Notes: generated from the letters alone by a model not told the origin. 64,000 nucleotides of DNA from Triatoma infestans (GCA_011037195.1 JAAEAF010002760.1:40122-104121); one strand, 5' to 3'; shown: positions 33,294-43,830, counted from the first letter of the stretch. Translations and numbers: made by a program.

Positions 33294-33981
33294 TAAAAAA
33301 AAAATCTGGTGTGAAACACTCATAAAACTTTCTCTTACTCCAGTGCTCAAAATTATAATTAACAAATTTTATAGTTTGTATACCAAATTTTATGAAATTC
33401 GTCGAAAACTGAAAAAAACTGCCCTGTAAAAGCGCACTTGCGGTTTACTAATTTCCTTGAAACTCCGAATTTTGGCCATGTATTTATTTCTAATGAATTT
33501 TGTTTGGATGATAAAATTGTATAATCAACTATGATAGCAATTTAGAGAAAAACATAACCCCACCCCTCCTTCAAAAGTACCCTTAAATAAATTTTTGCAG
33601 AGAAATGTTTTAAATAAAAATTGTAGATCATTGTATGTGTAGGTGATATACTATGTTTAAAGAAAATCGTCGGAGCCATTTTTGAGAAAATTGCAAAAAC
33701 GTAAAAAAACACTAGTAAAGTGGTACTTCCGGTTGAAGAATTTTGACAGATAACGCACCGTCAAATCCCATGTTGATACCTAAACGTAATATCAAGTTTC
33801 AAGTTTCTGCGGTTTTTCGTTTTTGAGCTATGCTGTTCACATACTCACACACATCATTTGGTAAAAACCACTTTTTTGGACTCAGGGGAGCTCAAAATGG
33901 ATATTTCCGGTGAAAACTCGATATCGAAAATTTGACATGATTACAATACTCCCTCTTACTAGGAGTAAGAGAAAGTAATAA
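33294..33981 (+). mobile_element. Family A element, short form (about 690 bp)
   Basis: Complete ends: 'tctggtgtgaaacactcata' and ACTTTCTCTTACTCC on the left, CTCTTACT-agg-AGTAAGAG-AAAGTAA on the right. The two ends contain an exact 15-bp inverted repeat (ACTTTCTCTTACTCC / GGAGTAAGAGAAAGT). One of the internal units of about 300 bp is missing compared with the copy at 486. Confidence 0.85.
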
Positions 33982-34692
33982 CTTCTGTTACAATTCGAAC
34001 GAATTTATTAAAAATAAAATAAAAATTCTGATTCGATACACACATTATGATTAACTCCAGTATTGAGAAAACATACTAAATAGTCCCTGCAGTCTTTAAT
34101 AGACATACATAAATGTCTGTGAGCGAGTGTTGCTGTTATTCTGATATTTTGCAGGCATTCAATTAACGTGTCATTCACATGATCAAATTCTCCAAAAAAT
34201 TATGATCAACAGTTTACGCCTTTTTTTCAATTACTACTGCCTCTCTTAAGACATATTGCTGACATACATTATGTCAGGCAAAACAAAACGGCTAAAGACT
34301 GCTCTTTCGTTGGGCATGCAATAAATTTTGTGTGTGTACTAAAGTCCTTGTAAACAATTATTAGGACTGTGGCGTTAGAAAAGCAATAGAATTTGAGAAA
34401 AAAGGAAAACTCTTTAAATAAAGAAATTTGTCAATAATGCTCAAGGAACAGAGAGAAATAGGTAAGGAAAACTGATTATTTTCGGATCTAAAACAAGGCT
34501 ACAATTTTAGCAGAAGGCAGCGGAAGAAGAAATTTATAACACCTGATAGCCAATCATGGAAGAAAAAATTAAACCTCGCCCACTACTCAGCCATTCGCGT
34601 GCATGCTGTCGGGGAGGAAGTAGGTCCCGCTCCCTTTCTTTCTTGTTCTACCATTCCTGTTGCTTACCAGTGTTGGCATTCACATCGCCACT
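33982..34692. other. No gene seen
   Basis: No supported coding sequence. 34530-34692 is less AT-rich and probably belongs to the element holding the motif at 34693. Confidence 0.4.
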
Positions 34693-34740
34693 GAAGAAGC
34701 CCATTGCAATATGAGCGAATCGACGGTTTATAACAAACCA
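34693..34740 (+). ncRNA. Decayed hammerhead-like motif (family K, one copy)
   Basis: CACTGAAGAAGCCCAT followed by tgcaat and ATGAGC, then GAAT and CGACGGTT. CTGAAGA is intact, GCCCAT/ATGAGC would pair with one mismatch, but GAAA has become GAAT. The layout resembles motifs in Penelope terminal repeats. Single copy in this window, so weak. Confidence 0.3.
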
Positions 34741-36252
34741 TCGACACGGTCTCAACCTGAAAAACTATGTTTTATAAAATCATATCATGTTTACAGATGA
34801 TCTGTATAAGATTGATAATAATTGTATTTTTAATTTTACATAAAATAATATATATTTTTAGTTAACTTAAGTTTTTGTGTGTGTGTGTGTGAAAACTATA
34901 GCTATAGCATCAAAAAATTGACAAATATTAAGTAAATTAACCAGTATGAAATAAAATCAAGTTTTGTCTTTAATTATTCTTATCTTTAACAGCACATAAC
35001 TTTTCATCTTATCACGTTTTCTAAATGACCTAAAAGGCTGAAACGTCAAACTAACCCAACAATATAGATCTTTGGGGTTTAATGAATAGTTCATATAGTC
35101 CTATAAAATGAATGAAGAATGTAATTCTTGAGCATATTATATTTGCCTACCTCAAAACATAGAAGAATAATGATTGGAATTTCATAGAGTACTTATTTAA
35201 ACTTGCAATCCTGTTTGGGGATCAGATTTAACATTGCATTAAATGCGCTTAGAGGGCCTAGAATATTCTGGTGTTTGTCAATCACATGATTATCTTTTAC
35301 GGCAATTTATATAAATGTCAGATTTTCTTCTAACTTTCAAGTTGTATTAAATGTTTAGTTGTTTTCACGGTTAGATCAATAAAAAATTCTAAACTTAATG
35401 AAGTCCCCCTTAAATGAATTTTGAAAAATAATAAAAAGGAAAAATGCTTCCAAGAAACGTGATAGGTTTCAATAAATATGTGTAGTTAAAACACAAGTTT
35501 TGAGTAGAAAATCGCAGAAACTGTTCAGTAATATCGTACACATATTGATAGGTTTGTTTCCATTTAAACGATATTATATTGGGTATCGTTTAAATTTTAA
35601 AACAAACAAAAAAACTAAACGAAATGAAAATTATTTTCTTCAAAAAAAAAAAATAAACATTATTCAAATATATCTAATTTTGAAAGGATCAATTTTAAGC
35701 CTGATATCTACGTTACAAGTATTACGTTACTGATTTGCATTCATTGCTTGCTGAAATAGTCACAGGTATGTAACAGTTATTACAAAGGTATCTATCTGAC
35801 TTTTAAAACAAACGTTGTGCACAAGCGGGTTCTGCACTAAAAGTAGACGAGGTTTGGAGTAAGAAATACAGAAGAGAATATGTGTCCATTAATTAATGTT
35901 TTTCAAGAATCTGTCAGAATCTCCGCGAGCCTATTACCAGTTTAATACAATTTATTTGACAAAACTAAGTGTAAGGGTGTTGTAAGGAGATGTTGGTTGT
36001 TGATGATGATAGATAAACACCGTAAGATTACACTCGCCTCTTCTCTCCTCTCTGTGCGAGAGGGGCTGTTTCTCTCCGCTAGAGTGGATGAGTGGTGGGG
36101 GTTCACTGGTTCACTAAAACCCCTACACTAAGTTTTATGTTTGTATATAAAATTGAAATATAAATTCGAATTAAAAAAAAAAAAAAAAAGACCACACTAA
36201 ACCACTTTTTACCCGATTAAATAATGTACTTGATCTTAAGCATCTATAATTG
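34741..36252. other. No gene seen; weak family A and LTR traces
   Basis: About 35400-35560 resembles an inner unit of family A ('ccccttaaatgaatttt', 'agaaactgttcagtaa'). 35975-36130 resembles a diverged minus-strand family F LTR ('ctcgcctcttctctcc', 'gtttctctccgctagagtgg'). No coding sequence. Confidence 0.4.
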
Positions 36253-36504
36253 TGATCGGCTATCCTTCAAGTAGTGAAAGAAGGAAGGATTGGACCAGTA
36301 GAGCACTCCTTTGGCACTAGATCTAGGCAGGATTTTGTGGCTCCTATATCTTTTTCAAACACTGCTTTAATGCACGGTTCTTACTGTTTTCGGGGAGTCC
36401 CGGTTTTTTTAACGCTCTACCAAAAGAACTTAGGATCAAATTCACTCAAAGGAATTTTAAAATGCTCTAACCAGATAACTAATAACGACAACTACTGGCT
36501 TTGA
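36253..36504 (+). pseudogene. Possible LINE reverse transcriptase C-terminus
   Basis: Translation 'FGTRSRQDFVAP', 'SYCFRGVPVFLTL' and 'NSLKGILK' resembles the C-terminal end of jockey/CR1-like reverse transcriptases (typically a 'YNTRxxxxxxxP' stretch, 'FRGxxLWNxLP' and 'SFKxxLK'). It is a short open frame with no other domain, so I keep this tentative. Confidence 0.45.
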
Positions 36505-37395
36505 CATCGATTGAAATTTCGGTTGATTGGGACCAGGGAGGGGAGGTATTCTAGTGTCGTAGAATGAATAAGGAAAATAAAAGGTGGAATTATAAATGTA
36601 AGGTGGAAAAGGTAAAAGGTAAAAATAGGTAGAAAAGTTTCAAATGTTTTTGTTAACATATATTTCACTTAAATTGCATACTTTAGCATACAAAAAAACA
36701 AAAAATGGTTTTGAAATAATTTGTTGTATGTTTGATAAATAAAAGCTTTTGTAATTGCATAGCTTTTGTACATACAGTGTATATGGCTATATTAATATGT
36801 AATAAAACATAGTGTTATGGGTTGAGAAGGGCTCCTTCTTCCATGCACCTGAATGTGTCCCTTATGGAAGCAGTAATTTCCAGTATATTTTTCAGTTTTT
36901 TTTATTATAGGGATTTTTGTATTTTGTTTGTATACTATGTGTAAAATATTATTAAAGTGGAAATTAAAAAAAAAAAAAAAAAAATTAAGTAGGAGGAAGA
37001 AATCCGGAACCGTAACAACTATTTTTAAAAGCATCTAAAAAAAAAAAGCATCTATTCTGAAGAATAATCGTCGTTGCTTGATATTCTGTTAGATTATTTA
37101 AAATATTCGCAGAAACACTTGATAAATAGTGTAAACATATACTTTATTTCATTTAAAAACTATCTTGTTATTCCATCAAATTACATTTAGAATAAATAAA
37201 TAAGATTGACATTGAGTAGTACTTGTTACAGAATGTAATGAAGCGGTTTTGCGCTTGTAACTATATCTGTTTTAGTCTTAGTGTCCTCTTGTTAACTTTA
37301 ACTAAGCTGTCCATCACAATCGGAAATTCTTTGCTTCACAATGTTTATTTCTGTGTTAAAACACATGGGCAACTAAGATAATGAGTATTATCAGA
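36505..37395. other. No gene seen
   Basis: Contains a long A-run at about 36966-36983. The frame at 36792-37034 is low-complexity and has no recognisable product. Confidence 0.5.
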
Positions 37396-37482
37396 GAATT
37401 TTTTTTCCCCCATGACAGCCTGCACCATTTTGAGGTCATCATGAAAAGGAAACAGGCTAGCACTGCGGGGGAAAAAAAATCT
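37396..37482. repeat. Small hairpin related to family C
   Basis: Inverted ends 'ttttttttcccccatgacagcctgc' and 'caggctagcactgcgggggaaaa', with 'tttgaggtcatcatgaaa' between. The phrases 'agcctgc..cattttg.ggtcatc' match family C arms, so it may be a miniature with the hammerhead core removed. Confidence 0.5.
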
Positions 37483-38550
37483 TTGGTTTATTCAACATAG
37501 CATTGCGGTCCCAGCATCATTGGCTTTATTAATGATTTGATCATATTTTCCAAATAATTTTCTGTAGTTAAACTGGTTAGATTCAATTTTCAGGTTATAA
37601 ATTTGTTAATTTTATATACATATGCAGCAATTAATAATACAAAAAGAAAAAAAACGTGAATTCAATTAATAAAGATTTCTTTTATTTGTCTACTTGGAAG
37701 AGGTTTTCAACTTTTGTGGCGTTTGTGTTGAGAACAAGGGCACTTCCTATATTATATTTTTTATATGCTATATTCTGTTGTTTTTTTTGTTTGTTTTTTT
37801 TATACGCTAGTATACTGTTATTTTTATAGGAAAATTTTTGTTAAAATTTGTAGTCCATTTTTAGTCTCGGTAATATTTTATAATAAGTTCCCACCTTCTG
37901 TTGATTTTTCGACCATTATATGTTATGTAACATTGAAGTGTTTAGATAAGGAAAATTGTTCTCATACTCTCGTAACACTTTATCCTAGAACTGATTTATA
38001 AATCAGTATAAATCACGCCTCCTCTAAAACTGATTATAAATAACTTTAGTGTGCAAAAACTTTAATTTTGTGTGTATATTCTCCTTAATTTGCCCCACTG
38101 AGTTTGTCAATTTGTCATTAAATTTTTTACTGGACTTTTACGTTAACTATTTTTGTGTGTGATTAGTTTTTGATTTTTTAAAGCTTCTGGTCACGCACTG
38201 CTCTACTCTGTTACCACTTTTATGACATGAAAATGAAAGAATATTATCTCGTCACGTTCCCTGCAAGAGGTAATACTTGTTTAAGTGAAGTTTTACCAAG
38301 TCTGTTTTCAAAATGTCCCTTCTAGCACGCTGGCAAATGATGTACGTACTTTCAGCTGCATAGATGTCCAGCTAGCTCATGATGCGAAGATAGTAAGGCT
38401 TTACCTAGATCGCACTTACCGAGGTAAATAGATTGGCACGCAAGAAATTTTTCAATAGACCGTCCACTCCCCTAGAACTGACACCTCTGGATTATATCCT
38501 CTAGAGACACGTAAAAAATAAATTTATGACAACTTAAACCATTAAATGAG
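37483..38550. other. No gene seen
   Basis: AT-rich. The frame at 37765-38001 is mostly hydrophobic but has no recognisable family and fits low-complexity T-rich sequence. Confidence 0.45.
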
Positions 38551-38724
38551 TTGTTGTGGTTGGTTCCGCAGAGCTGGAAAGCATCAAGAGATATTTTCCG
38601 TGATAGCCTGCTTCTTTTTGCGGTCATCGATCGGTTTCGGGCGTTCGCTCATCATCAAGAAAGATCCTTTTTGTCAAAAAGTGTGATTACAAAGATTTGC
38701 ACAGAGCAAATTTAGTTGATACAC
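38551..38724. mobile_element. Family C, single left arm
   Basis: Starts 'gttgttgtggttggttccgc' and runs to 'gcacagagcaaatttagttg'. No right arm. The hammerhead-like block (minus strand, about 38628-38668) has changes in the stem and CTGA region. Confidence 0.75.
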
Positions 38725-39327
38725 TGGTCTTTAAACGTTTTTGTTAGGGCCTAACTAGGTTAAGAAGGGTTTTGATACCTGAGTGGGAAAAAACACATGT
38801 TTCGGTCTTTAAAGGGGCTATTGTACCCTTTAAAAATGGAAACATCCAACTCGTAGGGATGTGTAACTTAAACTACATTTTTCAAAGGAGATTTGCTTAA
38901 AATTAATTGCCCATACTATCTTACTATTATATTTATTTATTTATACCAGAGCGAATAACACTGTGTCAACCGTGGGCTACTCGTACTGTGAAATAGTTAC
39001 TGACAAGAAATAATAATACGAGCTGAACGATCGTAAGATAGTATAGATAAATAAATAATATTTTGTTAAACCATCAGTTTGCATAGGCAGGTTGTTTGAT
39101 AACTCAAACATATTTCGCATTTCACCTTTTATAATTCACACACGCCATCCACGCACGCTTGTACTCCTAAATATGGGTTCTTTACATGCGTAAATATAAC
39201 AAGTATAAACGAGCTTAAGTTAAATAAGATATACCTTAAGCTATAGCTTAAGAACTGATATAACACTGACTGAACAACTGATATAAATATCTAAGATTTT
39301 ATTCATGCATGTTTATTTTACTTGTTT
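38725..39327. other. No gene seen; short inverted pair
   Basis: 'atactatcttac' near 38911 and 'gtaagatagtat' near 39032, each next to 'atttatttattta'-like sequence, form a weak inverted pair. Nothing codes. Confidence 0.4.
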
Positions 39328-39384
39328 CTGACCGGTTTCGGATTCTTGTATATAGTCTGAGTAAGGCTATCAATTCGTAGAGAG
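39328..39384. repeat. Family D arm fragment
   Basis: 'ttctgaccggtttcggattc' and 'cgtagagagctgac' match the family D left arm around 11990-12053, with the CTGANGA part lost. Confidence 0.5.
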
Positions 39385-39770
39385 CTGACGCAAAGATGGA
39401 TCTAACGGTTTTCTTTAAACTTCGTATACTATCTATACATATGCAATTAATTGAAGCAGAGTTTCGAGGGTTTTAAGAGGTACTGGGGGGAGCGGCGTTG
39501 TTGTTATATTCTAAAACACCATTCAGTAAAATTTATGATTCTATCAACTACATAAAGGTAAAATAAATTATGATCAGAATTTGTTTGAAAAAATTTACAA
39601 ACCAGGAAGTACGATTTCACTAGGGTTTTCTTCAATTTTTGGAATATTCGGTAAAAGGCCCACAACGATTTTCTTCAATCTTGGTATTCTATTTGCATAG
39701 AGACAAATCACTTTTATTTGAACATTTTTCTGGAATAATTGACTTTAGGATGTTATGAGGAATTTCATAT
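39385..39770 (-). repeat. Family A fragment, diverged
   Basis: Reverse match to family A inner units: 'aacggttttctttaaacttcgtatac', 'caggaagtacgatttcact', 'cacaacgattttcttcaatcttgg' and 'cttttatttgaacattttt', with many changes. Confidence 0.55.
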
Positions 39771-39827
39771 GTTAAGAAGTTTTGTCCGCTGTTATTGGAG
39801 CACTCTTCTGGACTTCAATTAATCATT

Positions 39828-40330
39828 TCAACTATTATCTGTCTTGGTTATACTCGCTAAATAAACGTGGATGAGCCTTTTTTTAATTTCCATGCAGATA
39901 GATTTATTCCAAAGTACCAAGTTTAATAATTGGATAGCTTGTCTTCCCTTTACAGTTTTCTTTTGGATTTCCAAGTCTGAAGACCCAGTAGCTGATAACC
40001 AGGCAACTAGGTACTTAAAATTGCCAGACGGATATAGCTGCCAATCATCCACAATCAGGGACGTTGGAGAAGATCCGCCTACCACCCTGTATTGCGTTTT
40101 GGACTTACTGGCCTCTAAGCCCCATTCTGAGTGCGCTGCGAGCAACTTCCACAACATGTATGCTAGGTCTTCCTCATCTTCAGCAATAAGAACTTAATCG
40201 TCCGTAAACTGCAACGTGTACAGGGTATCTTTTCCCACTTTCACTCCCATTTAATGAGCATTTTCTCTTCCAATCAGAGAGGGCCACCACGATGAAGATG
40301 TTAAAAGAAGACGGGTGAAACATAGCAACA
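39828..40330 (-). pseudogene. LINE reverse transcriptase remnant (endonuclease-type LINE)
   Basis: Minus-strand translation gives 'DTLYTLQFTDD' followed by a stop and 'VLIAEDEEDLAYML' (motif C region, with FTDD in place of the usual F/YADD), then 'GLEASKSKTQYRVVGG', 'NFKYLVAWLSATGSSDLEI', 'GRQAIQLLNLVLWNKSI' and 'KKRLIHVYLASIT'. These are the block D/E, thumb and connection parts of reverse transcriptases in LINEs with an apurinic-type endonuclease. The open part is 39828-40157. The 5' half and the C-terminus are missing; a plus-strand C-terminal piece of a similar LINE lies at 41245. Confidence 0.75.
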
Positions 40331-40476
40331 TTGTCTGAGTCCTTTCGATATATGAAACAATTCAGAAAGGCAGTTACGAAGTTTAACTGTATAATTTCGC
40401 TTCCTAATAAATATTATTTCTTAGCGAGTATAACCCTCTAGCGGCAAAAACTTGGAGCCTAACAAAGAAATTGGAA

Positions 40477-40857
40477 TGTTGTGGTGGTTGGTTCCGCAGA
40501 GCTGGAAAGCATCAGAGACATTTTCCATGGTAGCCTGCTTCATTTTGTGGTCATCGACAGATTTGGGGCGTTCGCCCATCTTCAGGATGCGTTTTTCAGA
40601 CAGTGTGACAACGCAGACTTGCACAGAGCAAATTTAGTTTACACACTGAGTGTGTAAACTGACTGAGTAAAACTGTAAACACTGAGTGTGTAAACTAAAT
40701 TTGCTCTGTGCAAGTCTGTGTTGTCACACTGTCTGAAAAACGCATCCTGAAGATGGGCGAACGCCCAGAAACCGGTCGATGACCACAAAATGAAGCAGGC
40801 TACCACGGAAAATGTCTCTGATGCTTTCCAGCTCTGCCGAACCAACCACCACAACAA
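40477..40857. mobile_element. Family C foldback element, complete
   Basis: The best complete copy. It starts TGTTGTGGTGGTTGGTTCCG at 40478 and ends with the inverse, 'accaaccaccacaac', at 40857. Arms of about 170 bp meet around 40640-40690, where 'cactgagtgtgtaaactg' is repeated. The right arm has a hammerhead-like motif with a fully paired stem II. No coding sequence; reading frames on both strands are arm translations. Confidence 0.9.
40742..40784 (+). ncRNA. Hammerhead ribozyme candidate, best-formed copy
   Basis: GCATC (40742-40746), CTGAAGA (40747-40753), stem II TGGGC-gaac-GCCCA (40754-40767) fully paired, GAAA (40768-40771), CCGGTC to 40777, GATG (40778-40781). Unlike the other copies, an A at 40767 pairs with the U next to the core, so this copy fits the standard hammerhead layout. 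The predicted cut is after C40777. Stem III can only be very short, which in known minimal hammerheads favours acting as a dimer. Confidence 0.6.
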
Positions 40858-40952
40858 CTATGGAGCCATTGAGGCTAAGTATCTTAACTATTTTTGCAAT
40901 TTAACCTCAAAAATCTATAATATAAAAGTCAATATTTATTTTAACAAAAAAA

Positions 40953-41092
40953 ACGAGTGTGTAAACTAAATTTGCTCTGTGCAAGTCTGCGTTGTCACAC
41001 TGTCTGAAAAACGCATCCTGAAGATGGGCGAACGCCCGAAACCGGTCGATTACCACAAAATATGTCTACCATGGAATATGTCTCTGAAGAAA
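40953..41092 (+). mobile_element. Family C, extra right arm
   Basis: A third arm in the same orientation as the right arm of 40477-40857, starting 'gagtgtgtaaactaaatttg' and stopping at 'tgtctctgaag'. Separated from the complete element by about 95 bp. Confidence 0.8.
41013..41055 (+). ncRNA. Hammerhead-like motif, extra family C arm
   Basis: GCATC / CTGAAGA / T / GGGC-gaac-GCCC / GAAA / CCGGTC / GATTACC. The core is intact, and stem I has GATT in place of GATG. One U is unpaired next to stem II. Confidence 0.5.
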
Positions 41093-41244
41093 TTGGAAGA
41101 TAGTCTATTGGCCTTAGATTTTGGATTTTTGGAGAAGAAGCTGTAGAGTCTCCAAGATATGGCACGTACCAAATCCGGAAATCCGAAGACTTGTTGGAAT
41201 ACAAAAAAAAAATAATTTTGTATTCCGTTGAAACACGTAAGTTA

Positions 41245-41483
41245 AAATAGTAAGGCCACGTGATGCGAATGTGTGGTGAGAGATGGCCTAGGAAAAGCAT
41301 TGATTTTATTCCTAATGAGGGGAGAAGGGAAGGTAGGCCTAGGAAAACTTGGATGGAGGGTATCACCGAAGGAATGGCCTCTAGAGGCCTTCGGGAAGGA
41401 GAGTGGGAGGACAGGGAATCTTGGAATTTTGGGCATTGGGGATATGATTCCTTAGGAATTGTCTTTGACCCCCCCCCAATCTG
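41245..41483 (+). pseudogene. LINE reverse transcriptase C-terminus
   Basis: Translation 'HVMRMCGERWPRKSIDF', 'GRREGRPRKTWMEGITEGMA' and 'GEWEDRESWNFG' matches the C-terminal tail of endonuclease-type LINE polyproteins (usually 'GHVxRMxxxRxPKK', 'GRRxxGRPRxRWxDxV', 'DRxxWR'). Only this tail is present. It may come from the same family as the minus-strand remnant at 39828-40330. Confidence 0.7.
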
Positions 41484-41499
41484 TCTCGGTTAGGTAATT

Positions 41500-42712
41500 G
41501 TATTAAATTATATTAGAACTAAATAAGATTTGCCAAGTTCAAAGAAAATTGATCAGTTTTGTAATTGGATTAAGTGCAGTGTGAGAAAGACGTGTTTAAT
41601 ATCAGATTTTTTCTTATAAAGTCAACGACAAATATTGTTGCGAAATTCTTAAGAAAGTTGTTTAAAAAAAGAAAGAAAAATAAAAACATTTGTTTTCTCT
41701 CTCTCTCTCTGAACGTATCTTATTTGGGTTAAGACTTTACCACATTATGATAATAAATTATATTAAAAAAATATATAATAATTCTTCAGATTAACTGTCA
41801 TATTACTAAGTATACTTCCGAGTATTTTTTTCATAATAATCTTTTAAAAATGGCCAGGACTATATTTTTAACAATATAGAACATTATAACTCAAAACAAA
41901 GAACAACTAAGGCGAACTGATTTCACAATAAAATTCCCCAAATTTGGCCTCAATCTTATAAATGTTCAATATAAAACAAAAATAAATAAAAAAAATAAAA
42001 CTAAAATAAAGAGATTCGTGAAACATTAAAATGTTATTTTCGAATGTTTCCTTCAATCTATTATTGGGTTGGTTTGCGTTGTTGTATATAAAATACTATT
42101 ATGTAAGGGCATATCTTAACAACTATTGCACAATCAATATGGTTCTTCGTGATCTGTAGGTGTGTGTAAGTGAGGTAGCCCGTGGTAATCAGTGCCAAGA
42201 AAGGTAGCTGATATACAGATATAATAGTACCGAAATGTAATTGACCTCGCTATTACCTCTAATAGAAACAGATCGTATTATTTATATAGGACGCCTTGAA
42301 ATGTACTTATTTACATTTCTTTTTTTAAACAGCTTATTATTTTATTAAAGAAATAAATAATATAATTTAACGATGTTTTTTTTTTTTTGTTTTTTTTTAA
42401 ACTCGTTATTATTGAGTTTTTATTGGAAGTGCGTGTTAAGGAAAATTAAAAATGAAAAGGTGATTATTGTAAATAGGTCATTAAGTTCTTGATACACTTC
42501 TTGCTATATAAAACCTTGTTTTCGAAGTGAGAAAAGTGGATTAATTTTATATTAATCCATAAACAGTTTCCTTATAAATTGAACTCTTATAAATGTGAAA
42601 TTGGATATAAGTTATTTGAAACATTCTGAAACTTCCTCCCTAATCCATTACATCATAATTTAGCTTCATAAAATATCGGTTTCGCTTGATGTGATAATTT
42701 AACAATTAAATT
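41500..42712. other. No gene seen
   Basis: AT-rich, with a short CT run at about 41697-41711. No supported coding sequence. Confidence 0.5.
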
Positions 42713-42757
42713 AAAAAAATTCTGGTGTAAAACACTCACACAGCCCTCCTCTTGGTG
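42713..42757 (+). repeat. Family A 5' tip
   Basis: 'aaaaaaattctggtgtaaaa' and 'cactcacacagccctcctctt' match the first 45 bp of family A; the rest is missing. Confidence 0.55.
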
Positions 42758-42800
42758 TAATTCACCTAGTTATTATTCACAAGTTTCCTTTCAAACTTAG

Positions 42801-43152
42801 TGTGATAGGATCCGAAGAGAGGAATCCATAACAGAGAAAGAGAGAGAGACACACACACACACACACACACATACACACAAAATTTGCCAGGATCACTCTC
42901 TAGTTTAGGCCAGACTAGAGTGGGAGAAACTGTTTAAATACAGCTGTGTCAACCATAGGAGGAATCTGCCGCGAGTCTTGCAACAGAGTTCATACAGCAG
43001 TCACAACGCGTCAAGAACCTTTCACTTTACCTCTCACTAACATTTTAAATATTTTAGTGTAAAGTACATGTATAGTTACTATTACACAGTGCTCAGATTT
43101 ACTTCTAGTTCATTTATCTATCTAACCAAGTTTCTCTCCTTAACAAGGATGA
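42801..43152 (+). mobile_element. LTR of family F, first of a tandem pair
   Basis: Starts TGTGATAGGATCCGAAGAGA, contains a (CA)n run at about 42850-42880, a TATA-like 'gtttaaatacagctg', 'tagtgtaaagt' and 'tatctatctaacc'. It runs directly into a second LTR at about 43153. Confidence 0.75.
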
Positions 43153-43482
43153 TGTAAAAGGTTCCAAGAGAGGGATTTATAGCAGTGAGAGAGAGAGAGA
43201 CATAAAATTTGGCAGGATCACTCTCTAGCTTAAGCCAGAATAGAGAGGGAAAAACGGTCTTAATACAGCTGTGTCAGCCATAGGAGGAGTCTGCCGAGAG
43301 TCATGCAGCAGAGTTCATACAGCAGTCACAACACGTCAACAATCTTTCTCTTTACCTCTCAGTATCATTTTATATATCGCGTGTAAAGTTCCTATTACCT
43401 TACTATTATATAGTGTTCAGCTTTACTTCTAGTTTATTTATCTATCTAACCCAATTTCTCTCCTTCTCAAACCCATTATACT
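43153..43482 (+). mobile_element. LTR of family F, second of a tandem pair
   Basis: Starts TGTAAAAGGTTCCAAGAGA, contains the same blocks as the first (tcttaatacagctgtgtcag, cgtgtaaagtt), and ends 'aaacccattata'. There is no internal coding sequence between the two LTRs. Confidence 0.75.
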
Positions 43483-43639
43483 TGGATATTTAACTGGCTT
43501 CAAAGTAATATGAACAGTTGGGAGATTCTAAACTAAACATGACGATTACCGTAAGCATAACCATCTAGTTCCATCCCAAATCCCTCTTAAATCTAGTTAC
43601 TCGGTATACTTTATGTACTAAATACAGTTAAATTATTTG

Positions 43640-43830
43640 GTATCTATATCGAGAAAATCTGGAAAAAAAAGTATCCTGCTAAATCTCAATTCTGATCGAC
43701 CAATTTTCTACAAATTCTGAATTTTGTCAACACATTTAATTCTTATTAATATTATATAGATGATCGTATCATATACAGAATTTAGAGCAAGGTATCCCTT
43801 CTACTATGGCCCTATTTTAACCAAGGTTTT
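43640..43830 (+). repeat. Family A inner-unit fragment, diverged
   Basis: 'gaccaattttctacaaattctgaattttg' and 'tttaattcttattaatattatatagatgat' line up with the inner unit of family A. No ends present. Confidence 0.45.

Noticed and set aside
37765..38001. A hydrophobic 78-codon frame as a small membrane protein
   Set aside because: The hydrophobicity comes from T-rich low-complexity DNA (Phe, Tyr, Val codons). Nothing else supports translation.
38911..39046. Inverted pair 'atactatcttac' / 'gtaagatagtat' as a MITE
   Set aside because: Only 12 bp of exact pairing plus A/T-rich extension, with no second copy or target-site duplication. Too weak to call.
40452..40857. Recurring reading frames of 60-90 codons (M-L-W-W-L-V-P-Q-S-W-K...) at 21726, 22505, 40452 and 40639, which look like a conserved small protein family
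   Set aside because: They are translations of the family C arms on both strands. Conservation follows the DNA repeat, frames break between copies, and the same arms give frames in both directions.
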